From NCBI GenBank assembly GCA_028282595.1, contig JANQHQ010000046.1:1-64000 (forward strand): a DNA stretch of 64,000 nt, given 5' to 3'. Below, one piece after another: positions 8,099-17,029 of the stretch. The first letter of the stretch is position 1, and each line of letters starts with the position of its first letter. The notes beneath the pieces are model-generated. The model was not told the DNA's origin. It made no database searches and worked only from the letters and a program-made list of their open reading frames with translations. The position numbers and the translations under genes are program-made. The DNA is from Chlorobium sp. (GTDB lineage Bacteria > Bacteroidota > Chlorobiia > Chlorobiales > Chlorobiaceae).

Positions 8099-9283
8099 AT
8101 GGAAAACTCCACGTTCAGTCTGCTGCGCCGGCCCCGCGTTGTTTTCGGGCCGAACACCCTCGAACGTCTGCCGTCGCTCGTGTCGGAATACGGGCGGCAC
8201 GTGCTTCTCGTGACCGGGGCGGGTTCGCTGCACCGTTCCGGGCGTCTCGACGAGTTCTTCGGCGCCATGCGCCGCAACGGGATGCGGTGCGAACGGTTTG
8301 CAGTCCAGCACGAGCCTTCTCCGGAGATGATCGACGAGGCGGTTTTCCGCTATCGAAAGGAGGGGATCGACGTGGTGCTCGCCGTCGGAGGCGGCAGCGT
8401 TCTCGACGCCGGCAAGGCGATTTCCGCAATGCTTCCTTCCGGTGGACCGGTTGAACGCCATATCGAGGGTGCGGCGGAGTATCGGCCGCACGACGGAAGC
8501 AAATCGCCGTTCGTCGCCGTGCCGACGACCGCCGGAACGGGTACCGAGGCGACGGACAACGCCGTCATCAGCAGGGTCGGCCGGAACGGCTACAAGCGTT
8601 CGCTTCGTCATCAGGCTTTCGTTCCGGATGTCGCACTGATAGATCCGGGGCCGATGCTGGGCCTCCCCCCGGAACTGACGGCTTCGTCCGGCATGGACGC
8701 GGGCACCCAACTTATCGAGGCATACCTTTCCCCGCGCGCTTCTCACTATACCGACGCGGTTGCCTGGAGCGGTCTCGAACGGTTTGCCCGTTCGTTTCTT
8801 CCGGCATGCGGGCCGGGCGGTTCCGATCCGGCCGTCAGGGCCGACATGGCCTATGCCGCCCTGATGTCCGGTATCGCCCTCTCGAATGCGGGTCTCGGAA
8901 TTGTTCACGGATTCGCTTCCTCGATCGGCGGAGCGGTGCGGATACCGCACGGCACGCTCTGCGCAACCCTGCTCGCTTCCGCTACGAAGGAGAACATCAG
9001 GATGCTCGGAAAGGCAGGCGCGGCGGGCCGACCCTTTCTCGAAAAATACGGCCGGGTGGGGAGGCTTCTGGCCGGCGATCCGGGGCTCGGCGTCGACGAT
9101 GCCTGCCGGACCCTCGTGCGTACCCTCGAGTCGTGGGCCGTCGAACTGCGTATTCCGCGATTGGGCGCTTACGGTGTCGGGGAAGAGGACCTTTCAGGTC
9201 TGGCTGCGCGTACGCGCAGCAAAAACAACCCGGTGCATCTCGCCCCGGAAAACCTGCTAACCATCATGAAGGAGCGGTTATAG
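8099..9283 (+). CDS. Iron-containing alcohol dehydrogenase family protein
   Basis: A 394-residue group III (iron-type) alcohol dehydrogenase. NAD(P)-binding motifs VGGGSVLDAGKAISA (about residue 96) and PTTAGTGTEATDNAV (about residue 141) are intact. Of the four usual metal ligands, Asp is present in GMDAGTQLIEAYL and two His in IVHGF and IPHGT, but the His that normally follows Asp by four residues is replaced by Gln. Metal use or substrate may therefore differ from classical members. The frame is open upstream to 7967, but the family N-terminus (FSLLRRPRVVFGPNTL) starts just after the ATG at 8099. A lipoprotein gene begins one base after its stop. Confidence 0.88.
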   Translation: MENSTFSLLRRPRVVFGPNTLERLPSLVSEYGRHVLLVTGAGSLHRSGRLDEFFGAMRRNGMRCERFAVQHEPSPEMIDEAVFRYRKEGIDVVLAVGGGSVLDAGKAISAMLPSGGPVERHIEGAAEYRPHDGSKSPFVAVPTTAGTGTEATDNAVISRVGRNGYKRSLRHQAFVPDVALIDPGPMLGLPPELTASSGMDAGTQLIEAYLSPRASHYTDAVAWSGLERFARSFLPACGPGGSDPAVRADMAYAALMSGIALSNAGLGIVHGFASSIGGAVRIPHGTLCATLLASATKENIRMLGKAGAAGRPFLEKYGRVGRLLAGDPGLGVDDACRTLVRTLESWAVELRIPRLGAYGVGEEDLSGLAARTRSKNNPVHLAPENLLTIMKERL

Positions 9284-9284
9284 C

Positions 9285-9560
9285 ATGTACAAAACCAGTC
9301 TTGTCTTTCTGCTGTTCGCGGCGCTGCTCCTGGGAGGATGCTCCCAGAAATTTCAGCGTGGCGTCAAGGATTTTCAGTCGCGGTGGGTCGGCCTCGAGCG
9401 GAAAGTGACGGTGTATTCGGTCTCGGGCGAACCTGTCCGGACCTATCAGGGACGGATCGACATCGAACCGACCGAGTACGGCAACAAAATCAAGTTCGCC
9501 CACGACGGCAGGATGGTTCTCATCTACAACATGGGGGTCGTGGTCGAGGAAGTCGATTAA
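9285..9560 (+). CDS. Small lipoprotein
   Basis: A 91-residue predicted lipoprotein with a signal peptide ending in LLLGGC (Cys about residue 19). The mature part is about 72 residues, mixed beta, with no family I recognise. The stop of the alcohol dehydrogenase is one base upstream, and the next gene begins 20 nt downstream behind AAAGGGAGG, so the three are probably one operon. Confidence 0.72.
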   Translation: MYKTSLVFLLFAALLLGGCSQKFQRGVKDFQSRWVGLERKVTVYSVSGEPVRTYQGRIDIEPTEYGNKIKFAHDGRMVLIYNMGVVVEEVD

Positions 9561-9580
9561 CCAAAGGGAGGACAGCAGTT

Positions 9581-10000
9581 ATGGAGTTCAGCTACAGGGA
9601 GATCGAAATGGCGTTCGATTTCGTCAGTTCGGGCGAGGAGGGGGATAATCTGGCCTATCTCTGCCGCGATGCCGGCGAGATCTTCTACTACTCCGAGACG
9701 CTCGGTCTGGACGAGCTTCGCGGCCGGGACATTCATCGCGGCGACTGCCTTTCGATTCCACACCGCGACGCTCTCGATCTCGGGGAGGAACTGGCTTTCG
9801 ATTTCGTCGACGACCGGATGCCGGAGGAATACGCGGGCGTTCGGGACATCTTCGCCGATCCGGAACTCGGTGCATCGCGTTTCAGGGACATGGTCGAGGC
9901 GCAGGGACGGCTGGAGGAGTGGTGCGAGTATGAAGCCGACCGTATCGGCAGCGTGCTCAGGGAGTGGTGCTCCTCGAGAGGCATCGCGCTCCGGGAGTGA
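9581..10000 (+). CDS. UPF0158 family protein
   Basis: A 139-residue acidic protein resembling the UPF0158 family, whose function is not known. Recognisable parts are EIEMAFDFVSSGEEG at the N-terminus, LCRDAGEIFYYSE, and a C-terminal helix EWCEYEADRIGSVLREWC. The ATG at 9581 follows a good GGGAGG ribosome site and gives the family N-terminus; the longer frame to 9338 overlaps the lipoprotein gene and is not used. Confidence 0.78.
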   Translation: MEFSYREIEMAFDFVSSGEEGDNLAYLCRDAGEIFYYSETLGLDELRGRDIHRGDCLSIPHRDALDLGEELAFDFVDDRMPEEYAGVRDIFADPELGASRFRDMVEAQGRLEEWCEYEADRIGSVLREWCSSRGIALRE

Positions 10001-10090
10001 CGGTCGCCGGTGCGCCCTGTTTGCAGGAGTGAACTTTTTTTCGATATTATTACGACGGAAGTCTCGTTCGTCCATAAATAGTCATCCTTT

Positions 10091-10330
10091 ATGATCGACA
10101 AAAAAGAGCTTGTCAGCAGGATCCGCGAGGATATCAAAACCGAGGAGATGGCGGTTGTCCTCTACACGAAGCATCTGAAGGGAACGCTCGGAGTATCCGG
10201 GCTCGACAAGGCGACGAAGGACAGGATGGTCTTTCTGCTCGACAAGCTTACGGAAGAATCCAGGCAGCACGAGCTTCATATGAGAGAGCTCCTGGAAAAA
10301 ATCCTCAACAGCGACAGGGATGTTTATTAA
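10091..10330 (+). CDS. Half-length ferritin-like protein, first subunit
   Basis: A 79-residue protein that reads as one helical hairpin of a ferritin-like four-helix bundle. Helix A carries Glu18/Glu19 and the pattern EEMAVVLYTKH. Helix B carries LTEESRQHELHM, where His60 is kept but the residue three before it, normally the metal-binding Glu of ExxH, is Ser57. The stop overlaps the start of the next gene by 11 nt, and that gene encodes a second hairpin. The simplest reading is a split rubrerythrin-like protein whose two halves assemble. This function is inferred; no two-gene family of this kind is known to me. Alternatively each may form its own homo-oligomer. Confidence 0.7.
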   Translation: MIDKKELVSRIREDIKTEEMAVVLYTKHLKGTLGVSGLDKATKDRMVFLLDKLTEESRQHELHMRELLEKILNSDRDVY

Positions 10331-10520
10331 CGAAGCATACCGGGATTATTTCCGCGAAATTCTCGAGCTCGAAAAGAGAATGGTCGAGGAGTCGCGCGAA
10401 CTTGCCGAAGCGGTCGACGATCCCGAAGTAAAGCAGTTCATGCTTCGTATCATGATGGATGAAATACGCCACGTCTCCTATGTCGAGGAGCTGATACGAT
10501 TGACCGAGGGAGATTCCTGA
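10320..10520 (+). CDS. Half-length ferritin-like protein, second subunit
   Basis: A 66-residue protein forming the second predicted helical hairpin. Helix C has DYFREILELEKRMVEES with candidate Glu ligands, and helix D has the intact motif DEIRH (ExxH), as in rubrerythrin-type diiron sites. It starts inside the end of the previous gene (ATG at 10320, 11-nt overlap), which implies translational coupling and roughly equal synthesis. In length and motif placement it resembles encapsulated-ferritin-type half domains, but without a cargo-loading tail or an encapsulin nearby. Whether it pairs with itself or with the previous protein cannot be decided here. Confidence 0.72.
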   Translation: MFINEAYRDYFREILELEKRMVEESRELAEAVDDPEVKQFMLRIMMDEIRHVSYVEELIRLTEGDS

Positions 10521-10601
10521 ACGCGGTATCGCTACCGCCCGGTTTCGCCCGGGGAGTACCTTTCGCGTTTTCCAAACTTTTGATCTGCACCGGCTTCCCC
10601 T

Positions 10602-13600
10602 ATGCCGTCAAGAAAAAGAACTCGCAGGCATATTCTGCCGTTTGCCGCTGCTGTAGCCGTTATTGTGCTCGGCACCGCGACACTGTTCTATTTCACGCAG
10701 GCCTCGGAAATTCTTTTCCATAAGGGACAGCGTTTGTACAAAGCCGGGAACTACCGGGAAGCCCTCCGCTGCTTTTCGGCGGCGCATGACGAAGACCCCG
10801 ATAATCCTGAAACGACAGCCGCGGTTTTTGCAGCTTTGAATCGTCTCGACGGCGTGACGGAGGCTGACAGTCTGTTCGAGCGGCTCATCGACAGCCCTGC
10901 AGAACACCCCGGGTTCTTTTCCGCCGTCGCGGATTTCGCCTGTTCGCGCAGAAAGTTTGCCACGGCGGAGCGATATTACGCCAGAAGCCTTGCCGAAAAA
11001 GACGATCCGGCGGTTCGCCGCCGTTACGCCGAGGTTCTTGCATGGCGGAAAAAGTATCCTATGGCTCTCGATCAGATCGGGCACCTGCAGAGAGCCGGTA
11101 TCGTCGAGCCGGGGCTTCGGGAGTTCAGGGCCGATGTGCTTTTCTGGGATGAGCAATACGAGGCGGCGGTAAGAGAGTACCTGCAACTCTACGAGGAAGG
11201 GAACGGCGGGGGAGAGCTTGTCGGTAAAATGACGGATATTATCGCTTTCTCGGTCTGGGACGAAACGTCGCTGGATTTTTATCGCGAAATTCTCGATCAA
11301 AAGGCGTTCGCAAGAGAGGATTCCCTGCACTTCCTGCTTGCGCAGAGCCTGGTGAACAGCCGACGGCGCGATGAGGCCGCCGAGGTGCTGGCGAAACTCC
11401 ACGGGAAGAACCCTGCCGACAGGGAGACGGCGCTGTTGTATGCCTCGATCCTTTCCGGGCAGGGTGAGCGTAGCCGTGCCTACGCGGTATGCGAACGTTG
11501 TCTCGAATCCCATCCCTCGGACCGCGAACTGCTCGAAAGGTGCGTCAGTATTGCCGAATCTTCCGAAGATACGCGCGCGGCGCTACCCCTGTACGAACGT
11601 CTCATGAAGCTTTTTCCCGGCGACCGTGCCTTGCGGCTGAGGGCTGCACGCGCCCATGACCGGGCGAACAGTACCGAAAGAGCGCTTTCGCTCTATGCCG
11701 GACTGATTTCCACCGGTAAGCCCGGCGACGATCTCGTTACGGAATATTCCGGGCTTCTCTTCCGGGCGAAACGCTACCGGCGGCTCGTGGGATTCCACAC
11801 GCCTCGCCTGCTTGCCGGTCGTTTGCGAAAAAAGAATGCCGTTCTGCTTGCCGACGCCCACCTCGCCTTGAACGACCGTTTGTCCTCGATTGCGGTTTAT
11901 GAGCGGATGCTGGAAACGTTTCCCGGGGACAGGGATGTTTCGCTGAACCTGGCGCGTCTCCTGTCATGGGAGGGGAGGCACGACCGTGCCGCAAGCCTGT
12001 ACGATGCGTTACGCGCTTCAGGATCTTTCCCTCCCGAGATTGCGATGGAGTACGCTGACGTTCTTTTCCGGGACGGTCGTTACCGGGCGGCGGTCGCCGA
12101 GTACGAAACGCTTTCGCGCACGGGCGGGCTGAACGAGCAGCGGTCGGGCAACTATGCCAACGCCCTGCTCGCGCTCGGCCGATACGCCGAAGCCACCAAA
12201 GTGTTCGCGTCGCTTCTGGAAAAACGGGAGGGAGATCCCGAGTTCGTTCGGGGCTATGCCGCCGCACTTGCCGGTGCGGGTGAGTCCGCAAGGGCGGAGA
12301 GCCTCTACCGTGATCTTCTCGCGCGTTATCCGGACGACGAAGAGAACTATACGGGACTGCTGAACATCGCGCTGTCGAAGAACGACCACGCCGAGGCTTT
12401 GCGCATCGCCGAATCCATGCAGGAACGTTTTCCCGACAGCGAAACGGCTTTGCTTCATGCGGCGAGAATTACCGGCTGGCAAAGGAATTACCCCGCCTCG
12501 AGCCGGTACTACGACAAGCTTGTCCGCCGTTATCCGGACAAAGCGATGTATTACAGGGAAAAGGCGCGGATGCTCGGGTGGAGCAGGCGTTACGATGAAG
12601 CCCGGAAGGTCTATGCACAGGCTCTCGGGCGTTTTGCGGACAATGAAGCGCTTGCGAGCGAAGCGGCTGCAAAAGGGTATTTTTACGACAACCGGTTCCG
12701 TAAAGCGGAACAGCGTTATCTCGAGTGGCTCGACAGGGAACCTCGTCATCCGGAGGCGCTGTCGGATATCGGCCGGTTGTATGCTGGACAGGCCAGATGG
12801 GATGAGGCAGTTGCGGTTTACGGCACCCTTCTACGGGAAAATCCCTCTCATCGTATCGCCCGGAAAGCTCTGCGGAAAATCAGGATCCGGAGGGACGAGA
12901 CGCGCATCAAGACGACGTTCGGCTATTTTACCGCGAAAAGTGACGAGCGTTTAACGGATGTCGCCTGGCATTCCGAAGAGGCGGTGGCGACAGACCCCGT
13001 CGATGAAAACCTTTCGCTCTTCGCCGGAATAGAAAACAGGGTGTATGACTTCGATGCTCTGCCGGGGACTCCCGCAAGCCGAAAAATTGTCGCAGGATTC
13101 GAATACGAAAACGCCCCCGATCTCAGGATCGGAGGAGCGTACGGGTACCGTCTCGTGTCGGACGGTTTTGATGATTCGCACTACGTTTCCGCGGAACTGG
13201 CGGCGATGCCGCTGGATTGTCTCGAACTCGGGGCGCATTACCTGCACGACGCTGTCGTCGAGAACCCTGAAAGCCTCGTTCGGAACCTGCGGAAGGACGA
13301 GGCAGGGGTGCGCTTGGCGTTCCAACGCTACCGTGCCCTGCGGGCCGAGGCGGATTACGCCTATGCCCGGTATTCGGACGGCAACACCCGTTATGCCTAC
13401 GGTTTCGGTCTCAAAGGCACCCTTTTCGAAAGAGAGGTGCGTCTGGACCTCTTGTGGCGCTGGCGGGAGTACGGTTTCAGTGACAGGGCGGAGTGGTATT
13501 TCACGCCGTCCGTTTTCAGTACGCACGGCGTAGGAGTGGAATTGCAGCACTATCCGAACCGGGAGGAGCGGTTCCGGGGCGCGGAGGATTTCTGGTACGC

Positions 13601-13781
13601 GCTCGGGTACACGCTTGTTTTCGAGCCTCACGGTTCGCGTTCACACTCGATCTTCGTGAAGGTCCGTAAAGACTGGTCGGCGAGGATGTCGTCCCACATC
13701 GAGTACGGGCACACGCGGAACGAGGACCGTTCGGTATACAGCGATCACTGGGCGCAGCTCCGGTTGCAGTGGTACCTTTAA
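10602..13781 (+). CDS. TPR-repeat outer-membrane exopolysaccharide exporter (PgaA/BcsC-like)
   Basis: A 1059-residue envelope protein. Residues about 10-32 are a signal anchor or signal peptide after a basic RKRTRRH. Residues about 40-770 consist of tandem TPR-type helical repeats (for example ALRCFSAAHDEDPDNPE and EAVAVYGTLLRENPSH). The last 290 residues are beta-rich with alternating aromatic residues and end in a terminal strand like QLRLQWYL, consistent with an outer-membrane beta-barrel. This architecture matches exporters of secreted polysaccharides such as PgaA and BcsC. The synthase gene follows 21 nt downstream and a glycoside hydrolase after it, supporting an exopolysaccharide export role. 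Confidence 0.82.
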   Translation: MPSRKRTRRHILPFAAAVAVIVLGTATLFYFTQASEILFHKGQRLYKAGNYREALRCFSAAHDEDPDNPETTAAVFAALNRLDGVTEADSLFERLIDSPAEHPGFFSAVADFACSRRKFATAERYYARSLAEKDDPAVRRRYAEVLAWRKKYPMALDQIGHLQRAGIVEPGLREFRADVLFWDEQYEAAVREYLQLYEEGNGGGELVGKMTDIIAFSVWDETSLDFYREILDQKAFAREDSLHFLLAQSLVNSRRRDEAAEVLAKLHGKNPADRETALLYASILSGQGERSRAYAVCERCLESHPSDRELLERCVSIAESSEDTRAALPLYERLMKLFPGDRALRLRAARAHDRANSTERALSLYAGLISTGKPGDDLVTEYSGLLFRAKRYRRLVGFHTPRLLAGRLRKKNAVLLADAHLALNDRLSSIAVYERMLETFPGDRDVSLNLARLLSWEGRHDRAASLYDALRASGSFPPEIAMEYADVLFRDGRYRAAVAEYETLSRTGGLNEQRSGNYANALLALGRYAEATKVFASLLEKREGDPEFVRGYAAALAGAGESARAESLYRDLLARYPDDEENYTGLLNIALSKNDHAEALRIAESMQERFPDSETALLHAARITGWQRNYPASSRYYDKLVRRYPDKAMYYREKARMLGWSRRYDEARKVYAQALGRFADNEALASEAAAKGYFYDNRFRKAEQRYLEWLDREPRHPEALSDIGRLYAGQARWDEAVAVYGTLLRENPSHRIARKALRKIRIRRDETRIKTTFGYFTAKSDERLTDVAWHSEEAVATDPVDENLSLFAGIENRVYDFDALPGTPASRKIVAGFEYENAPDLRIGGAYGYRLVSDGFDDSHYVSAELAAMPLDCLELGAHYLHDAVVENPESLVRNLRKDEAGVRLAFQRYRALRAEADYAYARYSDGNTRYAYGFGLKGTLFEREVRLDLLWRWREYGFSDRAEWYFTPSVFSTHGVGVELQHYPNREERFRGAEDFWYALGYTLVFEPHGSRSHSIFVKVRKDWSARMSSHIEYGHTRNEDRSVYSDHWAQLRLQWYL

Positions 13782-13802
13782 GCTTCACAACCTTCGAACG
13801 CG

Positions 13803-15308
13803 ATGAAAGGAAAACTTTCCCACAGGCTTGTCGTCATACAGATATTCATCCTTTTTGCCGCGATCGTTGCGTATGTCCTTTCGCGCGCGACTTTTCTGCT
13901 GAGCACCGACTATACGTTCCTCGAGCACCTTTTCGGTTTGTTTTTTTTCTCCGCCGAGATCTTTGTCATTTTCCAGGGAATCGGGTATTTCTCGAACGTT
14001 CTCGCCCGGAAAAGCCTCGATGACGCTCCCCGGAAAACTCTTGCCGGTGAGGAGCCCTCTGTCGCCATCCTCATTCCGGCCCGGCACGAGCCGAGGGAGG
14101 TCGTGGCAAGGACCGTACTTGCCTGCACAAACCTGAACTACCGCAACAAGACCATCTACCTTCTTGACGACTCCTCGATCCCGAAGTACAAGGAGGAGGC
14201 GAGAGCGATCGCAGAGGAATACGGCGTGGAACTGTTCACCAGAAAGGACAACCGCGGCGCCAAGGCCGGTATCATCAATGATGTCTGCAGGGTTCTCGAT
14301 CAGAAATATCTCATTGTCTTTGACGCCGATCAGAATCCCATGCCGGGCTTCCTCAAGCTGACGGTTCCGTACCTCGAGGCCGACGAACGACTGGCTTTCG
14401 TGCAAACTCCCCAGTTTTACACCAACACCGAAGCCGGACCGGTCGCCCTGATAAGCAACGTCCAACAGGCGGTTTTTTTCGAGTATATCTGCGAGGGGAA
14501 ATCCGGCAAGGACTCCATGTTCTGCTGTGGAACCAACTTCGTCCTGAGAAAAGAAGCGCTGGACGACATCGGGGGATTCGACGAGAACAGCGTCACGGAG
14601 GATGTGGCGACCACGCTGAAACTCCACGAAAAACGATGGAAGTCCCTTTATGTAAACAAGGCCTATACGTTCGGCATGGCCCCCGAAAATCTCGGATCGT
14701 ATTTCATGCAGCAAAGCCGGTGGGCGATGGGCAACATCCAGCTTTTCAGTCAGCTTCTCAAAAAGTTCGTTACCGGTTCCCGCGCGCTCAGGCCCGTTCA
14801 ATGGTTCGAGTACTTTGTCACCAGTACGTACTATTTTGTCGGATGGGCTTACCTGTTTCTGCTTGCCGCACCGCTCATGTACCTCTATTTCAACGTGCCG
14901 TCCTTCTTTATGGAGCCGTCGGTTTACGTTCTGACGTTCGTGCCCTACTTCGTTTTTTCGATTGTCGTGTTCTACAACGGTATGAAGAAGAGGAACTACC
15001 CCCGTTCGACAATTTTCAGGGCGCAGATGCTTGGAATGATTACCATTCCGGTGTATATGCGAGCGGCCGTTCTCGGCCTGACAAACAGGAAAAGAAAGTT
15101 TCAGATCACGCCCAAGGATGGAGCCAGGTCCATTTCCTACGCCATGCTCTGGCCTCAACTGCTGTTCCTGGGAGTGCATCTTTCAGCGGTTACCTGGGGC
15201 GGCCTCAGGCTGTATTACGAACAGAGCGCGGCCGTTGCCGTGAACGTGCTCTGGGTAAGCTATCATTTTATCATGTTCTGCAGCATATTCTATTTCAACC
15301 GGAAATGA
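13803..15308 (+). CDS. Family 2 glycosyltransferase, cellulose-synthase-like
   Basis: A 501-residue membrane glycosyltransferase with two N-terminal helices, a cytoplasmic GT2 domain and several C-terminal helices. Processive-synthase motifs are present: DDSS (about residue 122), DADQNP (about 175), TEDVATT (about 264) and QQSRW (about 303). After the last catalytic motif, NRKRKFQITPKDG resembles the FxVTPKG region of BcsA. There is no C-terminal PilZ domain, so direct control by cyclic di-GMP through PilZ is not expected. It probably makes a beta-linked glucan or a related polymer. The stop overlaps the hydrolase start as ATGA. Confidence 0.9.
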   Translation: MKGKLSHRLVVIQIFILFAAIVAYVLSRATFLLSTDYTFLEHLFGLFFFSAEIFVIFQGIGYFSNVLARKSLDDAPRKTLAGEEPSVAILIPARHEPREVVARTVLACTNLNYRNKTIYLLDDSSIPKYKEEARAIAEEYGVELFTRKDNRGAKAGIINDVCRVLDQKYLIVFDADQNPMPGFLKLTVPYLEADERLAFVQTPQFYTNTEAGPVALISNVQQAVFFEYICEGKSGKDSMFCCGTNFVLRKEALDDIGGFDENSVTEDVATTLKLHEKRWKSLYVNKAYTFGMAPENLGSYFMQQSRWAMGNIQLFSQLLKKFVTGSRALRPVQWFEYFVTSTYYFVGWAYLFLLAAPLMYLYFNVPSFFMEPSVYVLTFVPYFVFSIVVFYNGMKKRNYPRSTIFRAQMLGMITIPVYMRAAVLGLTNRKRKFQITPKDGARSISYAMLWPQLLFLGVHLSAVTWGGLRLYYEQSAAVAVNVLWVSYHFIMFCSIFYFNRK

Positions 15309-16447
15309 AGCGCCTCCTTTTTTCGGTTCTTTCCGCGATGGGACTCCTGATGCTCTGCCAGGGGTGTTCCGAACGCACGAGCGATCCTTCGGTCATTCTC
15401 CGGAAGACCTGGAAAGGGTACACGGACAGTTTTATTCGCGAGGGAAGGGTCGTGCGGCCGAAAGACGGGTACGATACCGTGTCGGAAGGACAGGCATACG
15501 CCATGTTGAGAGCTCTTGCGGCGGATGACCGGGAAACCTTCGATGCGGTGCTCCGGTGGACGGAACGGCACCTGTCGAGAAAGGAGCGGGCCGGAGACCG
15601 CCTGCTTTCCTGGCGCTATGCCGACGGTGCGGTAGTCGATGCCAATTCGGCCGCGGACGCCGACACCGATTACGCACTCGCCCTAGTTCTGGCGTCACGA
15701 AAATGGCGTGACGCGTCCTATCTCGTTCTTGCAAAAGAGGTCATGAACGACATTCTCGATCGGGAAACCCGGCGCTTCAACGGCCGTCTCTATCTCCTTC
15801 CGTGGCCGCTTCAGCGCGGAGCACCCACCGGGAGGATACCCCAGAACCTTTCGTACTATTCACCCGCGCATTTCAGGATCTTCTTCGAGGAGACCGCCGA
15901 CAAGCGCTGGCTCGAGCTGGTCGAGACCGGGTATCACCTCCAGCGCTTGATACAGCGGCGTTTCAATGGCGAGACCGGCAGCGGGTTGCTGCCCGACTGG
16001 TGCGAAATAGGGGCCGACGGCATTGTCGCCACGATGCCGGGCCGATCCGCCTCGTACGGCTGGGAAGCGGTGAGGATTCCCCTGCGGCTGGCGATGGATT
16101 ACCTGTTGTACGGTGACGGCAGGGCGCTCGATCTGCTTCGGCGGTTTTCCGCTTTTTACGAAGAGGAGTACGCGGAAAACGGCATGATCTACAGCGAGTA
16201 TTCATACGGAGGGGAGGCGGCCAATCCGTTCGAACATCCGCTGTTCTATACCGCAGCTTTCGCGGCGCTCGAAATTTCCGGTTCTTCGCTTGCCGACATG
16301 GCCTTCGAACGGGTTCACCGCTATCTCAAGGACAGAGAGGGAGCTTCCTGGTATCTCGATGAAAAGGAATACTATGCCAACAGTCTGTGCTGGCTGGCGG
16401 CATACTATCTTCAGACGAGGGGGCAGGTCTCCGAACATCTCCCCTGA
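15305..16447 (+). CDS. Family 8 glycoside hydrolase lipoprotein (BcsZ-like)
   Basis: A 380-residue exported endoglucanase-type enzyme. The N-terminus has a signal peptide ending in LCQGC (lipobox). Family 8 landmarks follow: KTWKGYTDSFI, VSEGQAYAMLRALAADD with the likely acid Glu, and NSAADADTDYALALVLA with the catalytic Asp region. In bacterial cellulose systems BcsZ trims the nascent polymer in the periplasm; here the same role is inferred for the operon's polysaccharide. The ATG at 15305 overlaps the synthase stop and starts the signal peptide, so the longer upstream frame is discarded. Confidence 0.9.
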   Translation: MKRLLFSVLSAMGLLMLCQGCSERTSDPSVILRKTWKGYTDSFIREGRVVRPKDGYDTVSEGQAYAMLRALAADDRETFDAVLRWTERHLSRKERAGDRLLSWRYADGAVVDANSAADADTDYALALVLASRKWRDASYLVLAKEVMNDILDRETRRFNGRLYLLPWPLQRGAPTGRIPQNLSYYSPAHFRIFFEETADKRWLELVETGYHLQRLIQRRFNGETGSGLLPDWCEIGADGIVATMPGRSASYGWEAVRIPLRLAMDYLLYGDGRALDLLRRFSAFYEEEYAENGMIYSEYSYGGEAANPFEHPLFYTAAFAALEISGSSLADMAFERVHRYLKDREGASWYLDEKEYYANSLCWLAAYYLQTRGQVSEHLP

Positions 16448-16590
16448 GCGGATCGCTTTTCACCCGATTGTTTGCTTTCCATGCTGCTCCGGAATGTGCG
16501 GTTCTTTTCCTTTATCTGTTTGCGAAACGGACGTTTATTCTTTTTTTAATATAAAAAAATGATATAAGGCTATTTATTTAAATAAAATGG

Positions 16591-16619
16591 TTGATTTTGT
16601 CGTGTTGTTGACGTATGTT
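16591..16619 (+). promoter_or_regulatory. Candidate promoter in an AT-rich tract
   Basis: TTGATT (16591-16596), a 17-nt spacer and TATGTT (16614-16619) follow an unusually AT-rich run at about 16530-16590 that could act as an UP element. It lies ahead of the two small genes at 16703-17219. Confidence 0.35.
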
Positions 16620-16702
16620 TTGTAATTGTTGCGATTACGTAAATTTCCCGGCGCGGGCGGGCGCATCGAATGCTTTCGTCGCCGGGCAGAACCCGACCCC
16701 CC

Positions 16703-17029
16703 ATGTTCGACGCCGAGGTATATACGCATTACCTTTTCGAGTTGATGTGTCAGGAAACACGACTCTGGCATGACCTCGCCACGCTGAAAAAAAGCAACGA
16801 CGAGCCTGAAGTACACGCCCTGTACAAAAGCTTGTCTCTCAATCGGATTCGTCGCTTCGTAAAAGCGAAAGAGTTTCTCGATGCCGAAGAAGAGAGCGCC
16901 GCTCGACCGCTGACGGCTTGCGAAAACTGCCTGATGCTGCAAAAGCACCAGTTGCAGGTCCGCGATGCATCGACAAATGGCGCGCTGTATTGCGTCAACA
17001 TGAAAGGGCGGCATGAGTCGGGAAATTAG
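16703..17029 (+). CDS. Hypothetical small helical protein
   Basis: A protein of 108 residues if started at the ATG at 16703, or 119 from an ATG at 16670; neither has a clear ribosome site, and the extra residues (SSPGRTRPP) look non-native. It is mostly alpha-helical and charged, with three Cys (CENC in the middle and one near the C-terminus). I recognise no family. Its end overlaps the next gene by 17 nt, so the two are probably translated together. The AT-rich region upstream isolates the pair from the exopolysaccharide operon. Confidence 0.6.
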   Translation: MFDAEVYTHYLFELMCQETRLWHDLATLKKSNDEPEVHALYKSLSLNRIRRFVKAKEFLDAEEESAARPLTACENCLMLQKHQLQVRDASTNGALYCVNMKGRHESGN

